Below are positions 29,483-38,110 of a stretch of DNA of 64,000 nt, one piece after another. Both the position numbers and the translations under genes were made by a program. Location: assembly GCF_020169515.1 (NCBI RefSeq), contig NZ_JAHMHW010000002.1, positions 620,001 through 684,000 on the forward strand, given 5' to 3'. The stretch comes from Paenibacillus vietnamensis. Lineage in GTDB: Bacteria; Bacillota; Bacilli; Paenibacillales; Paenibacillaceae. Under the pieces are notes generated by a model, which searched no databases, was not told where the DNA came from, and worked only from the letters and a program-made list of their open reading frames with translations. Position 1 is the stretch's first letter, and each line of letters starts with the position of its first letter.

Positions 29483-30514
29483 CTACAGCCTGATTTTCGT
29501 CTGGAACAGGCCCGCCTTGCGTGCCGCCATGTAAATAATGACGACCAGTGGTCCGAGAAACACGCCGATGACGCCGACGAGCTTGAAGCCCACATAAAGG
29601 CTGACAAGCGCCGACAGCGACCCGATACCGACCGAATCCCCGAGAATTTTCGGCTCCACGATCCGGCGGAACACGGTAATGAACAAGAACATCACGATTA
29701 AGCCGATGCCTGCGTAAAGATTGCCGGTAAGCAGCAAATACGTGCCCCAAGGCACAAGCACCGAGCCCGTGCCCAGAATCGGCATGATGTCGACGATAAT
29801 GATCAACAAAGCGATGGCCAGCGGGTACTTGACGTCGAGCACCAGCAAGCCGATCAACGAAATGATATACGTCAAGGCGCTTAAAATGAACTGCGAGCGC
29901 AAAAAGCCGAAAATCGACTTTTTCAAGTTATCCATCACTTCGCTGACCTGAGGCTGCGATTTCTCGTCGAACAAGGACAGCACGGTCGCTTTCATCGTAT
30001 GTAGGCTGAAGCTGATCATATACACCGCAACGAGGAACACGATGAAGAAAATAAACATGCCCGGGATGCTCGAAGCAAAAGCGATGACCGAGTTGGATAA
30101 GGAACCGACCATCTTCGTAAGCGTGCTGGTTAAGCCCTGCAGCCATTCCTCAAGCGTGGCGACCGCATCCGGCGGAAAATTTTGATAGGCGGATTGCGCC
30201 CGCAGCATGAGATCGTCGACAAGAGTGCTCGCATTTTCGAAGTAATTCGGCACCTTTTTGAAAAACGCGATCAGCTCGGCGACGACTTTCACACCCAGCA
30301 GCGCGATAAGTCCGATCAAAATGACCGTGAACAGGCTGCTCGACACCGTTGCGGCCACAAGCCTGTTGATCCGGAACCGCTTCATGAGCAGCTGGTTCAG
30401 CGGCTCGAGAAAAATCGCGACGACTAGCGCGAGCAGAAAAGGCGCTCCAACCGTAAACAGCAAATAGAGAAGCAGTAAGCCCAGCGCGATAAAAACGATT
30501 GTCTTAATAGACAA
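29483..30514 (-). CDS. ytvI: AI-2E-family membrane protein, YtvI-like
   Basis: The 343-residue protein has about eight hydrophobic segments. Typical AI-2E-family features are the N-terminal helix pair ending LVVAIFLEPLNQLLMKRF and the C-terminal blocks DIMPILGTGSVLVPWG and RRIVEPKILGDSVGIGSLSALVSLYVG. Length and sequence fit the sporulation integral membrane protein YtvI better than other members. Family members export small molecules or act as ion antiporters; the substrate here is unknown. It lies downstream of yfkAB in the same direction. Confidence 0.85.
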   Translation of the reverse strand: MSIKTIVFIALGLLLLYLLFTVGAPFLLALVVAIFLEPLNQLLMKRFRINRLVAATVSSSLFTVILIGLIALLGVKVVAELIAFFKKVPNYFENASTLVDDLMLRAQSAYQNFPPDAVATLEEWLQGLTSTLTKMVGSLSNSVIAFASSIPGMFIFFIVFLVAVYMISFSLHTMKATVLSLFDEKSQPQVSEVMDNLKKSIFGFLRSQFILSALTYIISLIGLLVLDVKYPLAIALLIIIVDIMPILGTGSVLVPWGTYLLLTGNLYAGIGLIVMFLFITVFRRIVEPKILGDSVGIGSLSALVSLYVGFKLVGVIGVFLGPLVVIIYMAARKAGLFQTKIRL

Positions 30515-30568
30515 AATAGACTCTCCTCCTTTCTCTTATGCTATATGCATCCAACAGGGCACTTAAGC

Positions 30569-31723
30569 CTATACGGCGTCCATTACGGCTGTCCGTGTCA
30601 GGAAATCGGTGTCTTTGTAATACATATCCTTCACAAGCAGGTTCGGACCGCAGCAGGAAGCTGCCGGGCAATGGCAGTTTACGCTCCGCGCCAAGGAATG
30701 CCCTAGCCACTTGTTGAACAAATCGTCGAGCTTCGAGTCGGCAATATTGCCGAATGCCGGCACATCGGAAAAATCGGTTACGAATACTTCGCCTGTAAAC
30801 AGGTTGACGTTAAGGCGGTTTCGGCCGTCCGGATCGTTGCGGACCGTTACGTTGTTCTCCGCCGCCAGCCGCCTCAGCAGCTTCCGTTCTTCCGGATTGT
30901 CTCCGCAATGATAAAAAGGGAGTGTGCCGAAGAGCATCCATACGGACGGGTCACGGGTATCCAGCAGCTTCTCGATTGCCATCACCATCTGATCGCGCGG
31001 AAGCACAGGCAAATCCTTGGCAAAAGAGCTCGGGTACATCGGATGCACCTCGTGGCGCTGACAGCCCATTTCAACGATCAGCCTGTGGATTTCGTCGATT
31101 TTGTCGTGCGTCCGGTAATTGATCATCGACTCCGCCGATACCAGCACGCCGGCATCGCTCAAACGGCGCGCATTGTCGATCATCCGTTCGTACAGCTTGG
31201 CAGCCGCCTCGAGAGAAACGTGATGGCCCGCCTTTGCAAATCCGATCTGATGAAAATCTTCGGCCGACGTATAGTTAAACGAAATATGCATGACGTCCAA
31301 ATAAGGGGCGAGCTGCTCGTACCTGCTGTAAGGGAGCGTAACGTTCGAGTTGATCTGGGACTTAAGGCCCCGGCTGCGTGCGTACTGCAGCAATGGAACC
31401 ATATACTCTCGGACGGTCCTGTCGGAGAAGGACGGTTCGCCGCCCGTAATGCTGATCGTCTCCAAATGCTCTACTTCATCCAGTCTCCTCAGCATTTGTG
31501 CAAGAGGCAGCTTGACCGGCTCCGAGAGGACGAGGGTGTCCCCGACGGCGCAGTGCTCGCAGCGCATATTGCAAAGATTGGATACGGTCATTTCGACGCT
31601 CGTCAGCCGGTGTTTGCCGTGCCTGTGAAGCGAGCGTATCGGGTCCCAGGGGTCGTTGTGCGGGGACAGCGCCGCCGCGCTATTGAGGGTTGCGTTCGGT
31701 TGTTGCAAGTCTATCCTATTCAT
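30569..31723 (-). CDS. yfkAB: Radical SAM protein YfkAB (CxCxxxxC type)
   Basis: The radical SAM cluster motif is CNMRCEHC, with TGGEPS and SQINSNVTLP downstream as in SPASM-like enzymes. The C-terminal CHCPAASC matches the CxCxxxxC feature that defines YfkAB in Bacillus, so an auxiliary cluster is likely. The substrate is unknown. The start is set at ATG 31723 (MNRIDLQQ) because AGGTG lies 8 bases upstream; ATG 31744 in the same frame has no visible SD. Product 384 residues. Confidence 0.85.
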   Translation of the reverse strand: MNRIDLQQPNATLNSAAALSPHNDPWDPIRSLHRHGKHRLTSVEMTVSNLCNMRCEHCAVGDTLVLSEPVKLPLAQMLRRLDEVEHLETISITGGEPSFSDRTVREYMVPLLQYARSRGLKSQINSNVTLPYSRYEQLAPYLDVMHISFNYTSAEDFHQIGFAKAGHHVSLEAAAKLYERMIDNARRLSDAGVLVSAESMINYRTHDKIDEIHRLIVEMGCQRHEVHPMYPSSFAKDLPVLPRDQMVMAIEKLLDTRDPSVWMLFGTLPFYHCGDNPEERKLLRRLAAENNVTVRNDPDGRNRLNVNLFTGEVFVTDFSDVPAFGNIADSKLDDLFNKWLGHSLARSVNCHCPAASCCGPNLLVKDMYYKDTDFLTRTAVMDAV

Positions 31724-31817
31724 TTCTTCAGCACCTGACTTCATGATCTGGAATAAAACATTCTGCTATTATTGTAATGCCCGCATCAGCAGGAAAGCAA
31801 ACAAATCCTGTACGTTC

Positions 31818-31846
31818 AAAAAAGAAAGGGAGCCCTGGCGGCTCCC
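31818..31846 (-). terminator. Terminator of the first HD-GYP gene
   Basis: GGGAGCC (31828-31834) pairs with GGCTCCC (31840-31846) around five bases; on the minus strand the stem is followed by a U-rich run TTTCTTTTTT. It lies 9 bases beyond the stop at 31855. Confidence 0.85.
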
Positions 31847-31854
31847 GCTTCATC

Positions 31855-32973
31855 CTATATGCCTGCGGCATGCTGAACTTCAGGCGTATCGTCGCCCACG
31901 CTGGCGATCATCTTGGTCAGCTGCTTGGACAAATCGATTTCGTACGGCGCTTTGAGCTCCTCGCCCGCCTCGTCGTACAGCACCCTAATAATCGGGCGAT
32001 GAGGATAAGAGAGGTTAATGTCCGTAACGATCCCCTGCTCGCCCGTCTGCAGCCTGACGGAAATGCCGATCGGGTAGATTGCCACCTTGTCGCGGAACAG
32101 CTGCAGCATCCTTTGCTCGTACAGCGTTCCCGTACCGGCGTATAACCGCTCAATGGCGTGATGCGGCAATATCGGCGAGCTGTACACCCGGTTGGTCGTC
32201 ATCGCGTCATAGGAATCTACGAGACCGATCCATTTCGCGTAATCGTGAATTTCATTGCCTTTGATGCCGCGGGGATAGCCGCTGCCGTCGATCCGCTCGT
32301 GATGCTGGAATGCGCAGTGCGCAACCAGGAGCGGCAAATTCGGTTCATCCTTGAGAAGCTCGTAGCCGATTCTCGCATGCTGCTTCATCTCGTCATACTC
32401 CTCTTTCGTCAAGGAGCCCGGCTTCTTCAGCACGTCGACCGCGATTTGCGTCTTTCCGATGTCGTGGAGCAGCGCCCCCATCCCGAGCGTCGTAAGCTCG
32501 TCGCGGCTGTATCCGTGCGACAGCCCGAGCAGCGTCGTATATACGCATACGTTCAGGGAGTGCTGATATAAATAATGGTCGACCGAGCTCATGTCCATCA
32601 GCATGATCATGGCATCCTTATGCTCGGACAGCTCGTCGATGATCGAATTCATCATATGTTTGATCGGCTGGGCGATGAACGGATACGTGACACCCTTCTT
32701 GCGCTTGGGCCGGTCCATCATGTCGCGGAACGTCTTCCGGATTTCCCCCAGCGCCTGCCGCATCGTATCGTCGCTAATCATGCTCGGCAGCACGATATCC
32801 GCCGTTCTCGGATCGGCGATGTACGCGTACTGAATGCCGCACTGCTCCAGACGGGTGATGAGGCGCTCCGTCAATTCTATGTTTTCTCCGAGGAGGACGA
32901 GCCCTTCCTGGGAAAAAATTTTTTTCGCCAGCTTCATGCCGGGTCTGCACTTTGCAATCGGTAACAAACGCAT
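31855..32973 (-). CDS. HD-GYP domain protein, likely cyclic-di-GMP phosphodiesterase
   Basis: The 372-residue protein has an N-terminal module of about 110 residues (GMKLAKKIFSQEGLVLL, then ITRLEQCGIQYAYI) and an HD-GYP domain with HSLNVCVYTTLLG, LLHDIGK, HHERIDGSGYPRG and DSYDAMTTNRVY. All usual metal ligands appear present, so hydrolysis of c-di-GMP to GMP or pGpG is plausible. No membrane segment is seen, so it is cytoplasmic. A second, diverged HD-GYP gene with the same architecture lies at 38111-39166. Confidence 0.9.
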   Translation of the reverse strand: MRLLPIAKCRPGMKLAKKIFSQEGLVLLGENIELTERLITRLEQCGIQYAYIADPRTADIVLPSMISDDTMRQALGEIRKTFRDMMDRPKRKKGVTYPFIAQPIKHMMNSIIDELSEHKDAMIMLMDMSSVDHYLYQHSLNVCVYTTLLGLSHGYSRDELTTLGMGALLHDIGKTQIAVDVLKKPGSLTKEEYDEMKQHARIGYELLKDEPNLPLLVAHCAFQHHERIDGSGYPRGIKGNEIHDYAKWIGLVDSYDAMTTNRVYSSPILPHHAIERLYAGTGTLYEQRMLQLFRDKVAIYPIGISVRLQTGEQGIVTDINLSYPHRPIIRVLYDEAGEELKAPYEIDLSKQLTKMIASVGDDTPEVQHAAGI

Positions 32974-33082
32974 TTTCTCGATCCTTCCCTGTTTGAATGC
33001 TATTAACTAATACATCGGAAAAAGCCGTTCGTATTGTTAATGTAAGGGAAAAAGGGGAAAACCGCAACCATTTTATTCTATT

Positions 33083-34567
33083 TTAATCGACATCATTCGC
33101 CTTTATTCCGCAATTTTCTTCCTGAGCCGTCGACAGTTCCTGCCAACGGCCGTGCAGGCAATCGTCTAGCGCCTCCGGATCCTGAAGCTGCTCGGCGATG
33201 ACGTCCCGGAGAAATTCCGGCAAAAAATATTCAAACGATTCCGCATTGGCCAGAGACTCGTAGCCGGCACGGAAGGTGAACATGTCGATCGTTCCGACCG
33301 TATACAGCCTCTCGTCGGCAAGCGGCTGGCCGTTCACGGTTACCGCGACAAGCCTGTTCATTTCCGGCCTGGTAAAATCGTATTCGACCGCAAGCCCGTC
33401 TACTGCCAGCATTCCGAGCACTTCGCCGCGGAAGCCGTAGCCCTTGATCGGCTTGTGCACAAATTCGGCCAGCAGCGACTGCTCGAGCGCCGCCCGGATA
33501 TGCGCGCCGGCGATGACCATCCGGCACGGATTAATCGGCGACGGGCACAGCGCGTGCAATTCGCCCGCCGTCACGTCGCCCTGCGCGAGCCCGCCCAGCA
33601 GCTGCCCCGCATTGACGATGCCGATCTCGGCATCGGTCCAGCGGCGCAGGCCGGCGGCCAGCAAGTTGCCGAGCGGCGATTCCCGCTCGGCCCAGGCGGG
33701 CAGCGGCGCGGTCAGCCGGGCGACGACCCGGGAGAGGCGCTGCTCGCCCGCCTTGCGGTAGCCGCCGATGATCGCGGCGGCCTCGGGCTGCTCCGCCATG
33801 GCGGCCGTCGGCACGCAGGCTGCGCGGAACACGGGGCGAGACGAAAGCGGATCGATCCCGATTTCTACCCGCCCGATGTACTCGCCGAATTTGCCGGCTG
33901 CGCAAATCGTCGTGCCGCCGATGACAAGCGGCTCCTCGAGCAAATGATGCGTATGCGCCCCCAGAATCAGGTCGATTCCGCTCAATTTCTCCGCCATCTG
34001 CCGGTCTGAGATGATGCCCAGATGAGACATAACGACAATCACGTCCGCTTGGCCGCGCAGCCGCTCGACCTGATCCGCTATCGCTTCGAAAGGGTCGGTC
34101 GCCTCCCAGCCAAGCAGGGAGTAGAACGACGTGAACGGCGCCGTCGCGCCGATCAGTCCGATCCGAAGGCCGTTTTTGCTGATGGTGACGCTTGGGAGCA
34201 GCCAATCCGGCTGCTCCCCCGTAGCGGCAAGCTTCATATTGGCGCATACGACCGCAAATCGGGCGCGTCCGGAATAAGCCGCGGTCAAATCCTGAATGGA
34301 ATACGTCAAACCTTCGTTGTTGCCGAGCGTAATCGCTTCATAGCCGGCATCGTTAAGCAGCTCTACATTTACCGCTCCGTCGCTGCCTTCGGTTTCTACG
34401 CGCATCCGGTCCATATGATCGCCGATATCCACCGCCAGAACGCCGTCCCCGCCTCGGGATCTCCGCTCTTCTGCGATGAATGCCGCAATTTTGGCTGCAT
34501 TTTCGAGACGACTGTGAATATCGTTACTATGAAGGAGAACTACCTGTGTATGAAACCGGTCCGTCAA
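33083..34567 (-). CDS. yunD: 5'-nucleotidase / UDP-sugar hydrolase family protein, YunD-like
   Basis: Calcineurin-like metallophosphatase blocks are present: LLHSNDIHSRLENA, DIGDHMD, LGNNEGL, MSHLGI and LGAHTHH. The C-terminal 5'-nucleotidase domain has VNAGQLLGGLAQGDVT and FRGEVLGMLAVDG. The usual GDxxD is DIGDHMD and the usual GNHE is GNNE, as in the YunD group. It lacks a signal peptide, unlike secreted 5'-nucleotidases. TTG 34567 is the start: GAGGAGG lies 11 bases upstream and the frame has no better codon. It follows the moaA operon. Confidence 0.85.
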   Translation of the reverse strand: MTDRFHTQVVLLHSNDIHSRLENAAKIAAFIAEERRSRGGDGVLAVDIGDHMDRMRVETEGSDGAVNVELLNDAGYEAITLGNNEGLTYSIQDLTAAYSGRARFAVVCANMKLAATGEQPDWLLPSVTISKNGLRIGLIGATAPFTSFYSLLGWEATDPFEAIADQVERLRGQADVIVVMSHLGIISDRQMAEKLSGIDLILGAHTHHLLEEPLVIGGTTICAAGKFGEYIGRVEIGIDPLSSRPVFRAACVPTAAMAEQPEAAAIIGGYRKAGEQRLSRVVARLTAPLPAWAERESPLGNLLAAGLRRWTDAEIGIVNAGQLLGGLAQGDVTAGELHALCPSPINPCRMVIAGAHIRAALEQSLLAEFVHKPIKGYGFRGEVLGMLAVDGLAVEYDFTRPEMNRLVAVTVNGQPLADERLYTVGTIDMFTFRAGYESLANAESFEYFLPEFLRDVIAEQLQDPEALDDCLHGRWQELSTAQEENCGIKANDVD

Positions 34568-34614
34568 ATTATAAGCCGCCTCCTCATCGCTCCGGAATCG
34601 GGAATAAAACGCTG

Positions 34615-35088
34615 TTATTTGTTCATACGCAAGTCTTCCGCGGAAAATGTCCGCTTAAAGCCGTAGCTGGCTTCTTCGTGCCCGCTGCCATCGAGCCTTG
34701 CGAGCCTCAGGCGCACGACGCTCTTCACGTTCAGGCATTTGCTGCTTCCGTTCGGAACATAAAGGCGGATCGGTCCGGCTTTCTCCAGAGGAACGCCGCC
34801 TTGAGCGAACAACACGGCTGCTTGTCCGAGCTGCTCCCAAGGAATCGTCGCTTCGAACGTATCCGCCGCCTGCACCATAAGATGCGTAGGCTCTTGAGCC
34901 CCGTTCTCAGGCCCTTGTTCTTTTACCCATGCCGTGTACCAGTCATGCCAGTCAAACGCCTCTCCGGCCGCCTCCTGCACTCTCCCCCCGATCGGGAAGC
35001 ATTCTCCTGCCAGCTTTGCCATCTCCTCTGCCGTCGTGGCCGACATGCCCAGCTGAAAATGATCGATTACGATTTCCTTTTCCTTCAT
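34615..35088 (-). CDS. Small protein resembling a molybdopterin-binding oxidoreductase domain
   Basis: 157 residues; ATG 35088 is 8 bases beyond the moaA stop. I see GPIRLYVPNGSSKCLNVKS followed by VVRLRLARLDG, which resembles the sulfite-oxidase-type Moco-binding fold near the point where the cofactor is held (compare GGPIRLVVP...KSVKWV). The catalytic N-terminal Cys of sulfite oxidases is not obvious and the protein is shorter than the usual domain. It may bind Moco or a precursor for delivery, or be a remnant. The position between moaA and a nucleotidase gene supports a molybdopterin link. Confidence 0.5.
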   Translation of the reverse strand: MKEKEIVIDHFQLGMSATTAEEMAKLAGECFPIGGRVQEAAGEAFDWHDWYTAWVKEQGPENGAQEPTHLMVQAADTFEATIPWEQLGQAAVLFAQGGVPLEKAGPIRLYVPNGSSKCLNVKSVVRLRLARLDGSGHEEASYGFKRTFSAEDLRMNK

Positions 35089-35096
35089 CCGTCCGT

Positions 35097-36098
35097 TTAC
35101 CCTCCAATTTGCGACATCCGCCGGTCCGTAGGGACATGCGACAACGTCTGATCCGCGAGCTTCGCGGCCATTTCATGATTTTCCGGCTTAATGTCCATCG
35201 CGCGCAGCAGAAGCCGCTTCATTGCTTCCCGGCTGCCGAACGCATCCTTCACATTTAGCTCATCGACCCAGTACAGGCACGGCTTGATCGAGCCGTCAGC
35301 CGTCAGGCGGAGCCGGTTGCAAGTACTGCAGAAATGGTCGCTGATCGGATGGATCAGGCCGAAGGAGCCGCGGGCGCCTTCCATTTGCCAGTCATCTGAC
35401 GGCCCGTTGCCGTGGACATTCGTCCTGCGGCGGATCGAATATCCCTCCCGTTCGGCAACCTCAAGCACGCGAGAAAGCGGCAAATAGTGCTTTTTCCAAT
35501 TTTCGTCCGCATGACCGATCGGCATATATTCAATAAACCTGACATGCAGCGGATGCTCGTACGCCATCTTCAGGAAGCTCGCGATCTCATCCTCGTTGAC
35601 TCCCTTCAGCAGCACGCAGTTCAGCTTGATCGGATTGAATCCCACAGCAGCGGCCGCTTCGATTCCTTCCATGACGCGCTTCAGCTCTCCCCTTCGTGCT
35701 ATAAAGCGGAAGCGTGCCGGATCCAGCGTGTCCAGGCTGATATTTACCCGGTTCAGACCGGCAGCGCGAAGAGCTTCGGCTTGCTTGGCCAGAAAGATGC
35801 CATTGGTCGTCAGAGCGATATCCTTGATGCCCGGAATGGCTGACAGTCTGCCGATAAGACCGTCCAGACCCGGCCGGATCAGCGGCTCGCCACCCGTTAT
35901 TCGCAGCTTCGTAATGCCAAGCTCCGCCCCGGCTTCGACCACCTGGACAATTTGATCATATGAAAGCAAATTTTCGGATTCGGTAAACTCCATTCCCTCT
36001 TCGGGCATGCAGTACAAGCACCGCAAATTGCAGCGGTCCGTTACCGATATCCGCAAATAATCGTGTACCCTTCCAAAGCGGTCCGTCAAGGCCTGCAT
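35097..36098 (-). CDS. moaA: GTP 3',8-cyclase MoaA
   Basis: MoaA catalyses the first step of molybdopterin synthesis. The radical SAM motif CNLRCLYCMP, RITGGEPLIRPG, NISLDTLDPARF, MPIGH and the C-terminal cluster CSTCNRLRLTADGSIKPCL are all present. Start ATG 36098 (MQALTDRFGR) has AAGGAAGTGGAG upstream; the longer frame to 36137 is unlikely. 333 residues. It diverges from moaDE-moeB across a 101-base region with a palindrome. Confidence 0.95.
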   Translation of the reverse strand: MQALTDRFGRVHDYLRISVTDRCNLRCLYCMPEEGMEFTESENLLSYDQIVQVVEAGAELGITKLRITGGEPLIRPGLDGLIGRLSAIPGIKDIALTTNGIFLAKQAEALRAAGLNRVNISLDTLDPARFRFIARRGELKRVMEGIEAAAAVGFNPIKLNCVLLKGVNEDEIASFLKMAYEHPLHVRFIEYMPIGHADENWKKHYLPLSRVLEVAEREGYSIRRRTNVHGNGPSDDWQMEGARGSFGLIHPISDHFCSTCNRLRLTADGSIKPCLYWVDELNVKDAFGSREAMKRLLLRAMDIKPENHEMAAKLADQTLSHVPTDRRMSQIGG

Positions 36099-36120
36099 GA
36101 GCTCCACTTCCTTTCTGTCT

Positions 36121-36137
36121 ATGTTACAGCATAACAT
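36121..36137. promoter_or_regulatory. Palindrome in the moaA / moaDE divergent region
   Basis: ATGTTA-CAGCA-TAACAT has perfect 6-base arms around 5 bases, placed 22 bases before moaA and 62 before moaDE. A repressor or activator site shared by both directions would fit, but no known regulator motif is recognised. Confidence 0.4.
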
Positions 36138-36199
36138 TTTTTTAGGAATTATGATATTCTATAAACAGTTTAAGCCTAGAAGATGAGAGGTTTTGTGAC

Positions 36200-36931
36200 A
36201 TGACACATGTATGGTCTATCAAATTGTTTGCGGGACTGCCGGAACGGCTCGGGGTACCGGTTCTTGAGCTCACCTCCCAATCGGACGAGCTTAGCGCGGC
36301 AGAACTGAAAGCAATCATTTGCGCGGAATATCCGGAGCAAACCGCTTTGATTCAAATATCGTTCATCGCCCGCAATCATGCCTACGCAGCCGAGGATACG
36401 CTCCTGAGCGTAAACGACGAGCTTGCCCTGCTGCCGCCCGTATCCGGCGGTGAGGACCATCCTGGGCCGTCATGCGGATCCGGAGCAGCCGACTTGTACG
36501 TCGTCACTCCGGATCCGATCAGCGCTGACGATGTGCTGGCGAAGGTGATCGTGCCGGAGCATGGCGCTTCTATCGCCTTCGTAGGAACGACGCGCGAATG
36601 GACGCATGGCCAGCGTACCGTGCTGCTGGAATACGAAGCCTACGCCCCGATGGCCGTAGCCACGATGCGCCAGATCGGAGAGGAAATCGCCGGGCGATGG
36701 AACGGCGCCCTGTGCGCGATCAGCCATCGGATCGGCGCCGTCGGCCTGGCGGAAACGAGCGTCGTCATCGCCGTTTCGGCGCCGCACCGCGACAGCTGCT
36801 ACGAGGCCAGCCGCTATGCGATTGAGCGTCTCAAGCAAATCGTTCCGATTTGGAAAAAAGAAATTTGGGAAGACGGCTCCGAATGGAAGGGCCATCAACT
36901 CGGCCCCTGGAACCCGACGGAGGCACTATAA
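36200..36931 (+). CDS. MoaD-MoaE fusion (molybdopterin synthase)
   Basis: Residues 1 to about 85 are MoaD: a ubiquitin-like fold with KLFAGLPERLG and the end ALLPPVSGG, whose Gly-Gly would carry the thiocarboxylate. Residues about 100-243 are MoaE: PEHGASIAFVGTTREWTHG, YEAYAPMA, ISHRIGAVG and WKKEIWEDGSEWKGH. The enzyme adds two sulfurs to cyclic pyranopterin monophosphate. MoaD and MoaE are usually separate. Because the carrier Gly-Gly is internal here (before EDHPGPSC), thiocarboxylation would require cleavage after it or another route. Followed at once by moeB. Confidence 0.93.
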   Translation: MTHVWSIKLFAGLPERLGVPVLELTSQSDELSAAELKAIICAEYPEQTALIQISFIARNHAYAAEDTLLSVNDELALLPPVSGGEDHPGPSCGSGAADLYVVTPDPISADDVLAKVIVPEHGASIAFVGTTREWTHGQRTVLLEYEAYAPMAVATMRQIGEEIAGRWNGALCAISHRIGAVGLAETSVVIAVSAPHRDSCYEASRYAIERLKQIVPIWKKEIWEDGSEWKGHQLGPWNPTEAL

Positions 36932-38020
36932 ATGGATGAGATGAAAGCTCGGACGAGTGCGGTCTTAGAAGATGCCGCCCTTCAGCCGCCCGGCGCCGAC
37001 CGTTACGCCAGACAGAAGCGGTTTGCTCCGCTCGGGGGGAGCGGACAGCAGTCACTCGCCCGCAGCCGGGCGGCCGTCGTCGGCATGGGCGCTCTCGGCT
37101 GCGTCATTGCCCAGCACCTCGTGCGCTCCGGAGTCGGGTTCGTTCGCCTGATTGATAGAGACCTCGTCGAATGGAGCAACCTGCAGCGGCAGATGCTGTA
37201 TACGGAGCAGGATGTCCTCTCCTTGCTTCCGAAGGCGGAAGCGGCCGCGGTCCATTTACGCGCCGCCAACAGCTCCGTGTCCATCGAGCCGGTCGTTGCC
37301 GATTTAACGGCCGCTAACGCCGAAGAGCTGTTAGCAGGCGTAGATCTCGTCATAGACGGCAGCGATAATTTTTCCGTCAGATATTTGATCAACGATTACA
37401 GCGTGAAGCATCGAATCCCGTGGATTTACGGCGGCGCGGTCGGCGCTGCGGGCATGACGATGACGATTTTGCCTCATGAAACGCCATGCTACAGATGCTT
37501 ATATCGGAATCCTCCGGCCCCGGGTACAACCGATACCTGCGAGACCGCAGGTGTGATGTCGCCGATCGTCGACATTATCGCCTCCATTCAGGCTTCGGAG
37601 GCATTAAAGCTCCTGTCCGGCAACCGTCAGGCGCTGCACCGCACTTTGTTCCAGGTCGATTTATGGAACCATGCCTGGCTGCCGGTGTCTGCAGCCGGAG
37701 CGAAACGCGGCGACTGCCCGTGCTGCGGGCTGGGGCATTACGCCTATTTGGACGAGCAGCTGACAGAGCCTGCCGCCGGGTCCCTTTGCGGACGCAATGC
37801 GGTTCAGATTACGCCAAGCAGGCCGGCGGCACTTCAGCTGGAGCAGCTGGCAGGCCGCCTAAGCCTGGCCGGAAAGCTGACCCTGAACCGCTTTCTGCTG
37901 CGGCTCGAGCTGGAAGACGGATTGACCTTTGTCCTATTCGCCGATGGCCGCGCTATCGTACAAGGGACGGATCAGACGCTGAAAGCAAGATCGGTTTATG
38001 CCGAATTGCTAGGTATTTAG
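36932..38020 (+). CDS. moeB: MoeB/ThiF-type adenylyltransferase for the molybdopterin carrier
   Basis: The start codon abuts the stop of the moaD-moaE gene. The 362-residue product has VVGMGALGCVIAQH, SNLQRQMLYTEQD, VIDGSDNFSVRYLINDY and zinc cysteines CYRC and CPCC. It should adenylate the MoaD C-terminus. Beyond the zinc site it has an extension (SLCGRNAVQITPSRPA, LTLNRFLLRLELEDG, LFADGRAIVQGTDQT) matching that of ThiF at 26144-27226, so the two are paralogues with the same layout. Confidence 0.9.
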   Translation: MDEMKARTSAVLEDAALQPPGADRYARQKRFAPLGGSGQQSLARSRAAVVGMGALGCVIAQHLVRSGVGFVRLIDRDLVEWSNLQRQMLYTEQDVLSLLPKAEAAAVHLRAANSSVSIEPVVADLTAANAEELLAGVDLVIDGSDNFSVRYLINDYSVKHRIPWIYGGAVGAAGMTMTILPHETPCYRCLYRNPPAPGTTDTCETAGVMSPIVDIIASIQASEALKLLSGNRQALHRTLFQVDLWNHAWLPVSAAGAKRGDCPCCGLGHYAYLDEQLTEPAAGSLCGRNAVQITPSRPAALQLEQLAGRLSLAGKLTLNRFLLRLELEDGLTFVLFADGRAIVQGTDQTLKARSVYAELLGI

Positions 38021-38110
38021 TCTCACCAAATAACCCTCTTATTGCCAAGCCGATCATTCATTGCTACTATGAGTAGGTATATTGTGACTAACATAAGCAG
38101 GGGTGTCTTG

